A stretch of 64,000 nt of DNA from Cytidiella melzeri. Its lineage: Eukaryota; Basidiomycota; Agaricomycetes; Polyporales; Irpicaceae. A program made the position numbers and the translations under genes. The DNA lies in the NCBI GenBank assembly GCA_022592445.1, contig JABYQR010000019.1, positions 1-64,000 on the forward strand, written 5' to 3'. The notes under the pieces were generated by a model that saw only the letters and a program-made list of their open reading frames with translations, did not search any database and was not told the origin of the DNA. Of the stretch, positions 23,642 through 36,863 are shown piece by piece; positions within the stretch are counted from its first letter, which is position 1; the number at the start of each line of letters is the position of its first letter.

Positions 23642-26600
23642 ATGGATGACTCGGACGATTATTTCGACGATTTCGTTCTGGACGAGGGTACCATTGCTGC
23701 TTTAGACGAGGTAGAGTCTCAATTTGCCACAACCCAGCACATCAATGTGGCATTCAGCCATGCGCCACCTCGCCCAGCTACTCGAAGACCTGAACCGCCA
23801 CCTGCAAAGCGACAGAAGATAGAACGGACATCTTTGAAGCGTGAGCTATCCGCTAACGACTACGATGACCTACCGGAGATATCAGTACAAGGCGATAATT
23901 ATTATCAAGTGAATGCAGCCCATCCAGCCCCCAAGAATGGCGTGGTGTATCGTCCGAGTGACACACAAGCTTACGTGGCAAGCTCTATACCAGCGAGATC
24001 ATCCAGTGGTGCGTCAAATGGTCGGAATACAGCACCTCAACCGTCCCAGCAGCTTGCACGGCGCGCGACGGGTCCTGTTCTCAACGCTATCCATCCACAA
24101 CCAGGGACCACTCGCGGTCTACAGCGTTTCCATTCGTCAAATCAGGTCTTTGGCTCTCAGGCCGCTCCCCGCGGCACACAAAGCAGTGACTTTGACCGGA
24201 AGGCAAAAAGGGATGCTGAAATCTTTCGCGTAAAGTTAGAGGAGGTGCGTCTACCCTCATGCGCTCTTTTGTTTATATTTCATTGCTCCGTCACAGCTGG
24301 AGAGGAATCGTAACGAGCTTCAGCAAAAGCTCCAGGCAGCGGAAGATGCGCGCTTTGCGAAGGAGGGTGAGGTTAGCATCTTGCGGGCGAGCATTACGAG
24401 GGTACGATAGGCACGATTGCTCGCACTTATCAGTGCGCTGACTGTCGTCGGTTAGACTACCGAGCAACATGCTGCAGAGGTGGCAAGACTCCAAGCTGCA
24501 CGTGAAGCTGCGGAGGCTGCCAAATTGCAACTGCAGAAGGAACAGAGAGAGGAGCTGGAACGATTGAAGACGCACTATACTTTCCGAGTGAGTGAGCAAG
24601 GATCTGTACAGTTTCAAACGCCTTGAATCTTCTCCAGCAACACGAATTGGAAACTTCGACGCGAAAGCCTCCGTGGTCCGTGACGAAGAAACAAGTCCAC
24701 CTTGACCCCAACACCCCAGTAAAGGTCAGGATGTCTTCTCAGATGCGTGGCTGGAATACAGGCGGCGGATTCGACGTTGACTTTACTGAGACGCCTCGAG
24801 GACCTCGTTTTGGTGCCATCGAAAAACAGCCTTCTCAACGCCCTAGGCAGTTATCAAAGACAACTGAGGGCAACAAAAAAAATCCCATGCTTCCCGGGTT
24901 TCATAACTCTTTTATCGACTCACCTTCCAGACACTTATCGCAGAAAATTGTTGAAAAGGGGAAAAACAAGCAACGGGCAAGTCTGACAAGCGACAATCCG
25001 TTCTTTGCCGAACATACACATTCCTCACCTCCTAGTAGTCCCCTGGGTGCCACTTATGAGGAACCGCATGACGATGCCATGGAACTTGTTCCTCAAGTTG
25101 GGCAAAGTAATCTCTCGCCAACCCTTTCAAAATCGCCTCCTCAAGTGCCCGCATCGGGAGTAGCGCGCGACGAAGATGTCAAGATGACGGAAGGAACGGA
25201 TGACCTTGAGCTGCAAGATGATCTTAGTGACATTGACCCTCCTAACTGGCGAGACGAAGTAAGTGGGTTCTGTCGTGATCGTGTTGCAACCTAATCGTTG
25301 CGTCAAGTTACACCATGTTCTCTTCACGCATACCTTACTACCAGGCAAACCACCGACCATGCAGATTCTCCTCAACTCCTCACTGCAACCTACCACGCCA
25401 CCCGAGCAACTTCATTTGTATACTGCTGCATGCTCCCGCCTTCTCGAAAAGCTAGGCATTACGCCACGACCTATTATCTGGGAACACCATCTACGCGAAA
25501 TTGCCAACGTCTTTGCAGATCTTGCTCGTATTTTGAACGACAATGCTACCGTTGGTCCATCTAGCTTTTACTTGACTTGATAGATTGACGAACAGGTAAC
25601 ATCGCAGATATATCCGCTATCGTCGCTTTTGGGCCTCTTGCGCATCTTATCGTATACTATCCCATCATTTACTGCTGCCCTCCTTTCCTCGACGTCAAAC
25701 GATATGCCACCTCCAATCCTCGTCACGCTATGTGACGTTGTCCGTCTTCATCTAGCTGCCAACGCTCCGGGTGACGATTTCGAACTACTTGCAAAGGAGG
25801 GACTTTTCTTCCTTGAGTCGCTAGCCCTGACTGCCCCAGAAGAATTGATCCCTCAGTACATCTACTGCGTTCTCCTGTGTGTTCGTGCTACTACTTACTA
25901 TTCGTCCAGGCTGTCTGTGGTTGTTCGGGGGCAAAGGGTGTTATCCACACTCCTTGGAGCCTCTCAGCCGACGTGGCTAGTAGCTCACACTACCCGAGCA
26001 CTATGCCTTCTAGCATCACGTAAGGTCATATTTTCTCTTCTCAGACTGCGCAGCTGACATTGTCACCCAGATGGCACATTGTCCCGGTCCTTGGTCTCCT
26101 TTCCGGTGACTGTTGTAGGGCAGGACGATCTCGCCACAAAGGAAACTGGGCGGCTACCACACATCGAACAGCTGAGCTTCTATCTCATTGACGCATCCCG
26201 CGAGGGACCAGAAGTGAGTTTACTTTACACCAGGGAATTGCCGTACTGACTTGTTGCATCCAGGCGGACCAACTTCGAGACCACATTCTCACCTTCGTGT
26301 CCATCCTCGCATTGTCGCATCCGGACGCGCTATCTGTCCTTCTACAGTCACAAACGCTGATACCCTCGATTGTTTTGTTTCTCACCAACGAGACGATCTC
26401 GTTCTGGGAGGATGACGAGCATGTAATATCTTCAGCTCCGAAGCTTGACAGGTACTTCTCCCCCGGTATTCCACACTCGTACAAGCACCAAAATTGATGA
26501 CATTTTCTCAGGGTGCTTCGAATTAGCAGCCGAACAATTGCGTTACTTTACTACATGGTGTTCACGTCACCCGAGCCATATTCACTCAGTCGCAAACTTC

Positions 26601-26939
26601 ACCACACCCCTCACCGCCAATTCAACGGTATCGGGCACATGTTTGGAGTTACCATGGGCCGGTTCAGTTTCGCGGATTCGCCATGTTGGCTGAACGACGC
26701 AGACCGGGTGCGTTTCGAACAGACCGTTGGTACGTAATTCGTGTCTATGTTGAGCTTGCCGTTGAAGCTGATGGGTTGTTACCGCAGACATGGCGAAGGA
26801 TCTACTTGAACAGGTGATGGAGGGTCCCGAAATGGAGGATGTTTGGATGGCGTTTCAGCCAGATAACGAGCCGTCTGCTGCTGACGATGACGACGAAGAA
26901 CGAGAGGCCCGTCTTTTGCACCCAGATAATGACAATTAA
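23642..26939 (+). CDS. ATRIP/Rad26/Ddc2-like DNA-damage checkpoint protein (probable)
   Basis: Probable partner of the ATR/Mec1 kinase that recruits it to RPA-coated single-stranded DNA. Exon 1 is 23642-24244 and begins with an acidic motif (MDDSDDYFDDFVLDEGTI) like the RPA-binding acidic end of this family, followed by a Pro/Arg stretch with a basic cluster (KRQKIERTSLKRE). Exons 2-4 form one long coiled coil (LERNRNELQQKLQAAED, AREAAEAAKLQLQKEQREEL), the family dimerisation region. A disordered part leads to DLSDIDPPNWRDE and then many Leu-rich exons (25.3-26.5 kb) consistent with the HEAT-like C-terminal half. The last exon ends in an acidic tail with TAA at 26937-26939. Acidic start, coiled coil and helical C-half together fit ATRIP; sequence identity is low in this family, so the assignment is not certain. 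Confidence 0.6.
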
Positions 26940-28070
26940 TTATTCGTCTTGAAAATGGTGTTGGATTACATCTGAGCAGCGTAGTCTTTCAACGTAAGCT
27001 CCACTCTACTTGTTGGTTATGACGGCTCTCTCGTCATGCTCTAGTGAATTGATTTGCTTGTGGGGAGCAGTGGACTGCTGGTTTCTCGCTCATATTGTCA
27101 GTGTCTGTTGTATCCAGCGCCACTCTCCTCGGAATCCAACCTCGAGGGTAAGCAACGGCACTCCCACTCTCCAGAACTCCTTCGAATCCTTTGTTTCTTT
27201 CCTTGAAATACCCGCCTGATTTGTGGTCTCCAACGTCGAGTAGAAGAAGGAGACGGCCCCCCTTTCATCCCAGAGGGAACAGGGGTAACTCCCTGGGCGT
27301 ACGCAACACACGGGCTCCACCCTCCTGCTCACTTTTGCCAGGCTCGTTCTGGCCTGTTCGTGGCTCACACATGAAACTTAGCCGACTGGGGACGTCATGT
27401 CTCAACATTCTTGGCCTTCTCTCATGGCCCGATGGTGTGCGTGGGGAAGAATGTTGCGATGATGAAGATGCGCGCGGTGGTCTGTGCAGTCGTGCAGCAG
27501 TTTGTTGCGGATCAGACGTGCTCTGACTCGTGTGTATATGAGCGAGACCTTTGTCACGAAACGCGGAACGCCACCCGCCCAGCTCACTACTCATATTTAA
27601 TAAATGCATTTGTTCAGTACAAAGAACAGATGGTGCCGCAGGATGGTAGTAGGCGCAGTAAACCGAATGGCCCTTCAGGCTCGGGTGGTTTGTGCGTGTT
27701 AACTGCGGTCCTCAAATTAGATGTTCTTGCCACAGATACCGCCTCATGCCCCTCACGCACCGCGTGCAGCATATCGTGTTCAAAACACGTCGATGAGACC
27801 CTAATACACCCAATGAGCCCAACGCCACATTAGACGCCAGAGAACAGGCCGAATATGGCTACGCGGATCAAAACGATCGAGATGAAATTACCATTTGCAC
27901 AGCCAACTGCCTAATCAGGCAGTACTCCAAGTTGAACACGCCCATTGTTCACTTCGAGTCTGACTCAGACAAAGACACCGGCCCTGATCCACGAGGCGTC
28001 TTCGGCCAAACTCTCGAACATATAAAGACCGCAAAATGACTCCCGAGTACCTCTCAGAGTACTCACCATC
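26940..28070. other. Intergenic, no gene seen
   Basis: Several open frames on both strands have no domain features and conflict with each other. The frames at 27.2-27.6 kb are rich in Pro, Arg and His, as expected from chance reading of GC-rich DNA. The last part is probably promoter and leader of the kinase gene. Confidence 0.4.
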
Positions 28071-30858
28071 ATGGGTACGAACGCTGTCCTCCCTTACACT
28101 CCTACTAAGGCTCATTCTGGCTCTAATGCTCACCTCGGCCCCTCCGAATCGCTTCAACAACTCTCCGGCCACACTCCTGTTGCCTTCAAACACGGATCAC
28201 GTCATTATGGGTGGGGACACGTTGAAAAGTCGCGCACCGACGTGGCGGACGACTTAGGACCTTCTGTCCACGAGCTGCCGTACCAGTTCTTCCAGGATCA
28301 CATCCTCCCTCCTCTCCACCAGAATGTAGACGTACAGGCTGTTATCCGTCGGCTCAAGAAAAGTGGCCATATTACGAAGGCTGGGCGTTGGAAGGGGTTT
28401 GGTGATGACCCGTACACAGCCTCCGCTAAGAGCTCTTCTGATTCCCCGAAACTGGAGAACGACGTTTTTGCTAAGCTCGTTTCCGTCGTCAAACATATCG
28501 TCGACAAGTCTGGATGTGGCGACGTGAAACCGATTGTCGTGTACGAGAGCTTACCACACAGTAACCCCATCTGCTGCTTCGACAAGAAGAAAGGGAGACC
28601 CGACGGATGGTTGATCTTCAACAAGCACATGCGCTTCCTTAAAGATCGCAAAGACGGGCGACGCTATTGGCGTGACGTCGCCACACCTGCGGAGTTCAAG
28701 CTACGGGATACCCGAGATGACTTGCAGGACGTAAGTATCACCACCATCTGCGCTAGGGCCACCGCACTAACTCGGAACGCATCATAGGACGTACAGAAGA
28801 TTTGCTGGAACATGCATCAGGTTATGCAAGAAGATCCCCGTCGTCGCTTCGTCTTTGCGTTCACCATTGAAAACACCCAAATGCGCGCGTGGATGGCCAA
28901 CAGATCGGACGTCGTTGTGTCCGAACCGTTCAACTTCATACAGGCAAGTCAGCTCAGCCCTCGCCACAGGCATGTTTCACTGACGCGTCGCTTCCAGGAC
29001 CACGAGAAGTTTATCCACTTTTTCTTATCCCAAACGTACGCCAAGGAGCACGAGCTCGGAATCGACACCACGATGACCATGGTCGCGGCGGAAGGAACTA
29101 CCATCCCAACGTACGACATCACAATGCGAGTTGTGAACACTGTTGGAGAGGGGGAGAAGAAGCAGGAGACGGTCGAGGAGCGTGTTTTTCAGACAGAGTA
29201 CCTGATCAACGGAGACGGAGCGAAGTCCCTTCGCGGGAGAGGCACTCGTATCTGGAAGGTGCATCGAGTGACTTCGGATGAGGAGGATGCTGATCGCTCC
29301 GGCGTCCTGAAAGACGTGTGGTTGGACGAGGATCGACAGGGAGAAGGCGATATTCTCGAGGATATCAGGGACCAGTCCGACATTAGCGAATTGGCCAAAC
29401 AAGTGCTGAAGCGTCGATTGCTTACGCCTATTGCTAAGGGTGACGTCTTCATCGACGGAGTCTGCGACGGCACTCGTACTCTCATCACTCGCGGTGCGAC
29501 GATTCCTGAGGATGCCAACAAGTTCCCTCTGCATATCCCTGTGACCCACCAGCCTTCCCACGCCCGCACTACAGTCTCCACTATCCCCTCTGGCAGCACG
29601 AATATATTTCTTCCCGCGCCCACGCACAAGGTCCAAAGGATTGTCAAATACTTCAGCAAGCGTCACTATCGGATCGTCTTCAAAGAAGAATGCAAGCCGC
29701 TGTCCGAAGTCAAGTCTTTACTTGACGTGTTCTCCACACTTTATGACATAACGATCGGTGAGCTATCCATGTTTCCTCTAGCATGATTGCCAAGTCTTAA
29801 AGTTGTCGGGGCAGCACTACGAGTCATTCATACGAGCGGACCAGGTTGGGTGCATAGGGACATCAGTGCTGGAAACATCCTCATTCTGAAGGAATCCGAT
29901 AGTAATGACGCGAAGCTATCGGACGTGGAGTATGCCAAAAGGCTAGACGCAGCTGGCAAGCATGAGATCCGCACGGTACGCAGTATGTCAATAAAAATTC
30001 GTTGCGAGGCTCATATCTCACCAGGGAACGGCGAATTTCATGTCTGTCGAAGTCGACGCAGAAACTTACCTCTTTCGCTCCGCGCCTGACGACTCTGAGG
30101 ATTCGGAACCCGAAACTCTTGAAGAAGCGCTAGCAGTCAGCCATCAGCTCAGCCAAAGGGCCCTCACACAAGCTGACGACCAGCATGCCCAATCCATACT
30201 GCACGCAAAACCTTCCGAATTTCGATACAATCCCATCCACGACCTCGAGTCCATTTGGTGGATTGCGGTGTACTTTGTGGTCAATAAGGAGACCTCTGTG
30301 GCAGCTCCGGGCGGCCAGGACACCGCGAATGAAAACCAGGCAGTGGTCGACACCAGTCTTACCGAGAAACAGCTCATATATGCCAGGAGTCTTTTCTACA
30401 CAAGAGCGCCGAGAATTGAAGCTGTCAGTATCCTGTCCAGCACCGACAATCCTCTCGATAACCACATGCGCAACCTGCCCTCCCATCTATTCATCGTCTG
30501 TACGGAGCTCGCGAAGCTGAGGATGAAACTGCGCACGCACTACGGTAGAATTGAGGCACCAGGATTCACGATTGACAAGATGGTTTGCAAGACGCTCTAC
30601 GGCAGCTTCACGCAGGCATTTAAGAACATTGTCCTAGCCCTTCAGAAACAAGACGTCATCGTGCATGATTTACCGCCTTCTCGCGCACAGGAAGAATGGT
30701 TGGAGTTGCATGACAAAAAGGCCGCAAAAACCAACGATGGGAATGCGCATGGAAGTGTCAGTAGTACAGGGACTAAGCGTAGGAACGAGGACGAAGCAGA
30801 GTCGTCGTCTGCCCCGAAGAAGCAGAGGCCGGCCACCAGATCTCAGGCGAAGAAGTAA
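28071..30858 (+). CDS. FunK1-type fungal protein kinase
   Basis: Member of the basidiomycete-expanded FunK1 kinase-like family. Five exons keep phase: 28071-28730, 28788-28943, 28998-29757, 29803-29975 and 30025-30858, giving 860 residues. The N-terminal region holds motifs usual for the family (DGWLIFNKHM, EPFNFI, FIHFFLS). The catalytic loop is present as WVHRDISAGNIL, with HRD aspartate and following Asn. The metal-binding DFG is replaced by SDVEYAK, the family's usual D-x-E form. GTANFMSVEV matches the activation-segment end. HDLESIWWIAVYFV is the FunK1 signature. The tail is basic (KRRNEDEAESS, then KKQRPATRSQAKK), suggesting nuclear location. The intron at 28944-28997 has a GC donor. 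Substrate is unknown. Confidence 0.88.
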
Positions 30859-31488
30859 TAGTCGACGTGAGCACTTAACTTGTGTAACTCTTAGCTACAA
30901 TAACCGGTCGATAAGCTGTTCGATATACTAGTTACGTACAGTAGCGGCTATTTACAATGTCGATACCTATTGGCTTTACGAGCACGCGAGGCTGTTATCT
31001 TCGCTGGAGATAGCAGGTAGTCTGTGTTCTGTACACTCTTCTCTCACACGATACGCACAACACTTCCATTTGAACAGCCTATAAATTATATAACATGGCC
31101 GTATTGAGTATTCGCAGCCGAGTCGCTCGAAAAGTTACTCGCGGTCTTCACTAGCGATGAGAAATCATTCGACCGCTCAAAGTCACACATTTTAGCCGGA
31201 TTCAAAGCTTCCATCATTGGTTGACGATAAGAATGTACCGCGATGCATTTTATGACGCTCGAATCCTTGCTAACAGCTTGCACAGTGTTGTCGTGCTCAA
31301 GTACGTGTTGCACAGTAGAATAGAGGTGAAGATACGAATCTTGTCAATTTTCCCGTCCGCCGACAGTCCATTCTCTGCAATGGCGTTTCAACCAGCGAGC
31401 CTTGATAGTGTCTGCGTCACGACCAGAGGATCGCAGAGCAACCAGCTGTCTAGTGGCTAGCACGCACGTTTCGCTTCGGTATTTCATG
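30859..31488. other. Convergent intergenic region, no gene seen
   Basis: Lies between the 3' ends of the kinase gene and the minus-strand GT49-like gene. Only short frames; no repeat or RNA gene noticed. Confidence 0.5.
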
Positions 31489-32796
31489 CTAAGTCGTCGA
31501 TGTATTCTTGTCTGCATATAACGTCACCAAAGACCAGAGTATGTGATCGAGAGCGTCAAGTCTTACCTCGGCAGCGGAGACATTGACAGCCGGTCGAAGT
31601 TCTTGTATCCAATCCGAAGTCGGTTTGGTCTCAACATCGCCAAAGCTTTCCAGCCAGATCTGCCATAGACACTCAGACCAGTCCATCGACCTCGACGTTG
31701 GCGGAAAGAAACGTTCAGTACACCAGAGAGGATTTTCTTGTGCGAGCAAGACTGGGGAAAGCGGCGTGAAAGGGTATGTCGTACGCTGGCGCATCGTAAA
31801 CACCACGGGTCTTGACGAGTTGATTGAGGATGCCACAGAGCGGTAGAAGACCTTCGGAGGGACTACAGAGAGATTGCCAGGAAATAGTACAAGAGCGTCT
31901 GTCTGCGCGAAGAGACGAGCCAAGTTGAGGAAGGCGTTCGGATTCTCAGAAGAATTAGCTGCTAGATGGAGCACGTGTATGGAGACCTTGTGTTTGACCG
32001 ACGTCTGGCTACGCATGTCCCGGAGCTTTTTAACAAGGAGCTTTGACTCGACAGAAGAAGGCGGATGGTATGTTGCAACTAGCAGAGAGATCGCTCCTAG
32101 AAAGATCACACTGTCATAGTTGGACACTCGCTTCGTGTACGAGTCACTCACCTTTCCATCTAGAAGCCCAGCTGGAAAGCGAGTCAATGCCATCGTCCCA
32201 CGTCCAAATACAAGCCGTGACAGCGTGTGGGTCGGGAACTGGTCCTGCCTGTACAACGAACGGCTGAAGGAGGAGCGGGGGAGGATATATTGTAGATAGC
32301 TTTGACATCAAATGAACGCTTGGAAGCGTCTGCAGCGGAGAGTCGTACGTCCTCGCAAGCTCTGTAAAGCGCGATGAAACCGAAACCACTATCTTGCAGA
32401 CAAACGGTGCTGACCTGGGCGTGCAATGCTGTGAACAGTAAGCGGTCCACCTGAGAATTTGTGGCATACATGCACAGACAGTAACACGACACTGAAAGCA
32501 CAATAGAACGCGAAGAGCCATCTTGACCGTGCCATCCGTTGGCGAAAGCTATATGCGTCGGGAGTTGTAACGCCAAAAGAGAACCAGGCCACGAGCTTGT
32601 TGGAAAGAGAAGACGACTCGTTGCTTTCCAGGTCTTCTTCGACTATACATTGTTTGGAGGGAGCCAAGTTGTTCACAGTACGCGTTCGATGTAAAGTTGT
32701 CGAGACATGAGTTTCCATACTTGCCGACGAATTGAGGCGTATCGAAGGCTTCTTGTCATCGTACAGATTGGCTGGAAGAGAGTAAGAAGGCTCCAT
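31489..32796 (-). CDS. Putative type II membrane glycosyltransferase (GT49/LARGE-like)
   Basis: The start at 32796 (MEPSYSLPANLY) opens a cytosolic Ser-rich tail followed by one hydrophobic anchor (WLFAFYCAFSVVLLSVHVC), as in Golgi type II glycosyltransferases. After one or more introns near 32.40-32.45 kb the frame gives VTACIWTWDDGIDSLSSWASRW, which resembles the opening of the GT49 domain. After a further intron near 32.13 kb come VSIHVLHLAAN, NAFLNLARLFAQTDALVLFPG and a conserved end, stopping at 31489. The LARLFAQTDALV segment sits where GT49 proteins place their donor-binding acidic motif, but a clean DxD is not visible, so activity is doubtful. Exact exon joins in the middle are not settled. 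A different membrane-anchored enzyme family remains possible. Confidence 0.55.
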
Positions 32797-32992
32797 TCTG
32801 CGATAATCGTATACTGACGGTCGCAAGTAGTCGAAGTTCAAAGCACGAACCAACACCCAGCGTAGATCACGCAAGTCACGTAGAATGTCACAATACATGT
32901 CACATTCAAGCACCGTCGTCCGAAAGGACCTATTGTAAGTAGTAATGCGGTGTCGTGGGGGCTTATTAATTACGGTAAGCAGGCTGCAGAGC

Positions 32993-35900
32993 TCAATCAT
33001 CCTCCTCAACATCCCCAAACTCGAATATGCCTAAACGCTCCCTTTTAGCCAATGCCAGGGCCTCCTGCAGCTTCTTCAATACTTGAGGATAGGATTGTAA
33101 GTACTTGCATCCTTTGCGGTCGATGGTGGCAAGACCTTCTCGGATGAGGTCCACGTTGATAGATGCAAGGGGATCTGTATGCAGCTCTGCATCCATTAGT
33201 CGCAAGTGCCGTAGAGGGCCCTCCTTGAAGTCAGTGTTTGCGATGAGCTTCCTGCCTTCACAAAGTTGACGGAAGCGGTCTACTGCTTCTGTGTGGTATT
33301 CACTCTCAGGACCAACAAGCTTGACGAAGCTACAGAGCACATCAGTGGTTGTGCGCTTCAGAAATCGATCAAAGGTACCTCAGTCGTGCGTCGTGTGCCT
33401 GGCTAGGGAGTGAACGGAATCGGGGATCAAGAGGTCGAACGTCTTTGAACCCAACCGTATCTTGGTTGCCATAATCAATGAAAGTGACCTCAGCCTCCTT
33501 CTTAATTGGCGATACACGGCGGACTCTTGCCCGGTACCACTGTCCGTCAGAGAATTTCGCAGATACAAGATCATTGGCCTTTGGTATGAAGCCGGCTGTA
33601 GGGGCAACGGTTTTGTGGTGCAGTGAAAATTCTCGCATGAGTTTCTGTAGATGCTCGATGCCTAGCGTATCGATCAGATTGTGGAGTGAGTAACCAAGAA
33701 AAACGAGCACACCTTCCGTGTTGAGAATCTGTATCGAGAAGTTCAGGCCGTTGTGTGTTCGAACATCGCTGATGATGATATCTTGGTATTCAGCTTTCAA
33801 TGCGCCAGTGTCCTCCTCTTGCTCAACTGCGGCAGCAACCTCTGCTTCTGCGTCATAGTCAGCCCAGATCTGATTCACGACAGTCAGACTGTGTCAATTA
33901 TATCGAGGATTGATCTCAATTACCTTGCGCTTCGCTTCTTTGGCTTCTTCCTGAAAGACACACTCAGATTCATGCCACGGAGTAGCCAAAGGATGCACGT
34001 ACCTCCGCGTCGTAAAGCTGTTTTGCCCAGGGAAGGGAGTCCGCAGTATACGAATGAACAGTGGCAAGGCCTTCGCGGACGAGAGTAATGGCTGCATTCT
34101 CCGTCTTGTTCAGATACAGGACTCCGATAAAGCCGCCAGATTTATCAACATCATGCACTTCGAACTCGCAGTCGCGCTGCATGTACCTGCGAGTGGCGAA
34201 TTCGGCAGACTCGGCACCATAAGGTTCTGACTTTTCGGACGCATTACGAGCGGTTCGAGGTGCGCGGATCCCACCAAGCACGAGAGTGAGCACCTGATTA
34301 TCTTTTGGGATGAGGATTCTGTACAGTAAAGGTAATGATATCAGTTTCCTCCCCCGGCCAGTCGACAAATTTGGGTCACTCACTTGAAGCGGGACCCAGC
34401 TGCTACGTACTCCACAACACCAGGTAACCTCCCTTGACGCTTGAATCCGTTCACAAATGGCGTTGCGCGATGGTTAGCCTGTTAGAAAAATAGCGTCAAA
34501 GGATGACCACACTATACCATCACTGACTGCTTACTTCCGAGATATTAAGTGGTTGCTTCGGCGCAGGAAGCTCCTTACCGGAGTGAATACCGCGAGCCTC
34601 GCTCACTGCACTATACAATGGTCAATTGTTGTATTCGCAGCAAGGAAATGCGGCTTCCGACTCACACTTGCTCCGCTGCCATAAGCTTGTCGTAATCTGG
34701 CGAACGATCTTCGTCATCCCGACGATGACGCACAACGCTCGCAAGGCCCTTTTCAATCAGCTGTTCCGCAACGTTGCTTCAGAGCTCGGGTTCAGCACCA
34801 TCCAATCGTCAAGTCAAAAGTTGCATACCTCGATGCGTTACCAAAGTAGACGGAAGCGCATTCACGTTCGTCGAATTCGCCTTCTTTCGGACGGACGAAG
34901 TCGATGCGGACCTTTATATGCTTACCAATGAGCTTTTTGCGGAGGAACTCGCGCGCTTCCTGGGCGTAATACGCCTGTTTGGGATCGGACACCCTAGTGA
35001 CCATTGAAAATCGCTATTAAGCGATATGCATTGAGTTCAGAGCTATCGAGAAAACGCACTTGGGAGCCCTGGTAGAGCTCAACTGTATCCTCCGCTCCTT
35101 GTTGCTCTCCTTCTCCGCAACCGAAATTTGATCGCCGCTCCACACACGTATCACCGTGCCGTCAAACTTTGACGAAGAACCGTTGGCGGCATGCCCATTG
35201 CTCTTGGCAGCCGGGCCAGCGGTGTTCACGTACAGATTGACACGCTTTTCCTTAGCTGCCCGCTCAGCCTGACGGAGTCGTTCCATTGCACCTCCCGCAG
35301 CGAGCATGCCGGCGTGCCAATCGACCACGCGTGCAAGGCCAGATGCAACCAAGTGCTCCGCAACATTACCAGCTGGATGTAATACTGAGAGGGTACTGAG
35401 CATATGAAGCAGGACAATGACCAAAACCCTAACCTGTTCCAATGAAGATGGATGCTGTCGCTGGGGCAGGAGCTGAGGCGGACGTCTGGAAGGGTGTGGC
35501 TGTGGAGTTTGGAAGTGATAATAGTGTGACCTTGACGGTACGCTGTAGAAGACGTGATTCGGTGAACCATTTGGCCTACAGAAAGATGAGCGGAGATGAC
35601 GCGGGAAATACGGAGAGTCAATCAACCTCTTCACCGAACGGCTCGGTAGTTTCTTCTGGTCTATTGGCACAGCGGGGGCTGCGCACACCTGCCAGCGTGA
35701 TGTTGACAAACTGGTGATCCCCATCTGGTAGAAGCAAGCGGACGCGGAGTGTGGAACCGTCCTTCACCTGCTCAACGATGGCTGGATGTGAACATATTCA
35801 GAGGCAGCTGTGAGACGATATGGATGACACCCACCATCAATAGATTTTCCCTTCCACTCACTGATGAATGCTTGCGAGTCGGTAGGCATCATGTAATGTA

Positions 35901-36628
35901 CTGCGTGTGCCTACACATCTTTAGCACAAAAAAGCATGCAGGACATCTAAGACAAACTTTAGGGCCATGAGGGTTCCACACTCCTTTCCCAGCGGTTTTT
36001 GCCTCTGCTTCGAGGTCTTTCTTCTTCGTGTCAGCTTCTGTAGGCTCTCTTTTGAGATCCTTCAGCTTGGCCCAACCCGCCTTGAGCAGCTCAGACGCGA
36101 CGTCAAGACCAGCAATCTCGGCAGAGCCAATAGCACGTTCCGTCTCATCGTTTGATGGGAGATTGTGTGCTACTGTGAAAGTGATTGGCTTGCCGACAAC
36201 ATGAGAGCGCAGATACTCTCGCGCTTCATATGCCCAAGGCTAAGAAAACAAAACGATCAGAACATGTCAAATGTGTCACGCAAACATGCTCGCCTCATCC
36301 TCCCGTGTTGCCGTGCCCATTCGTGGGGCCGTTATGTCTGCCAAATGAAGAACCCTTCGTCGTAATTCAGGGCGGGCCGACGACGCCTGAGGAAGACGAG
36401 ACTAACCTCTCCTTCGGAGGCTTGCCATTAGGACCGGGTGGACCGTGCAAGACAAGTGAGTCACCGGAGATTACAGCTGAGTACTCGGTGAGTTTCAGCG
36501 CAATTCTTTGCCAAGGCAGAGCGAGGTAGTGAGACCATACATTTTACCACCTGGCAGTAGTGTAATCATATACGCATTAGTAACGTCAATATAGACCTCG
36601 GGGACGCACATACCGCCTTGAGAGACAT
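32993..36628 (-). CDS. SND1: Tudor-SN / SND1: staphylococcal-nuclease-like and Tudor domains
   Basis: Conserved RNA-binding protein of RNA decay, splicing and transcription co-activation, usually four SNase-like repeats plus a fused Tudor-SNase end. The first repeat is seen near 36.3-36.5 kb ([16 protein letters not shown], then [13 protein letters not shown]). Further repeats carry the typical [14 protein letters not shown] strand near 35.1 kb and YVAAGSRF / [17 protein letters not shown] near 34.3 kb. The Tudor domain is clear at 33.4-33.7 kb: [21 protein letters not shown] and [15 protein letters not shown], with aromatic cage residues. The end ([28 protein letters not shown]) is diagnostic, with the stop at 32993-32995. 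Many 45-70 bp introns interrupt it. I place the start at ATG 36628 (MSLKA), but that first short exon is uncertain. The catalytic SNase residues are not obvious, as is usual for this family. Confidence 0.88.
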
Positions 36629-36863
36629 ATTGGACGCGGTTTAGAAGAGATTTTTGAAGATAGGAGATTGAGTGTTGTGGTTGCTGGTCAAGGTCGTGTG
36701 CCTTTGCGTTCGTGGTGAATTCGAATACTACTGTAGTTAACAGCCTCACTGGCAGGCGTGGCAGACTGGTCGAGCAAATAAGGAAGGTTGTTCCCACGCT
36801 TCATTGACTGGATAATTGAGCAACCTGAGCTTACCCTTTGCCTCCTCCTCGTCGTTGTCCACC
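36629..36863. promoter_or_regulatory. Divergent promoter of SND1 and the bS6m gene
   Basis: About 235 bp between the two divergent starts. No TATA box is apparent. The boundary on the left depends on the uncertain SND1 first exon. Confidence 0.4.

Noticed and set aside
27191..27833. Overlapping plus and minus frames of 110-140 codons
   Set aside because: Composition looks like chance frames in GC-rich DNA; no splice-consistent model or known motif.
29025..29666. Minus-strand frames of 156-213 codons inside the FunK1 gene
   Set aside because: Antisense shadow of a conserved kinase exon; no features of their own.
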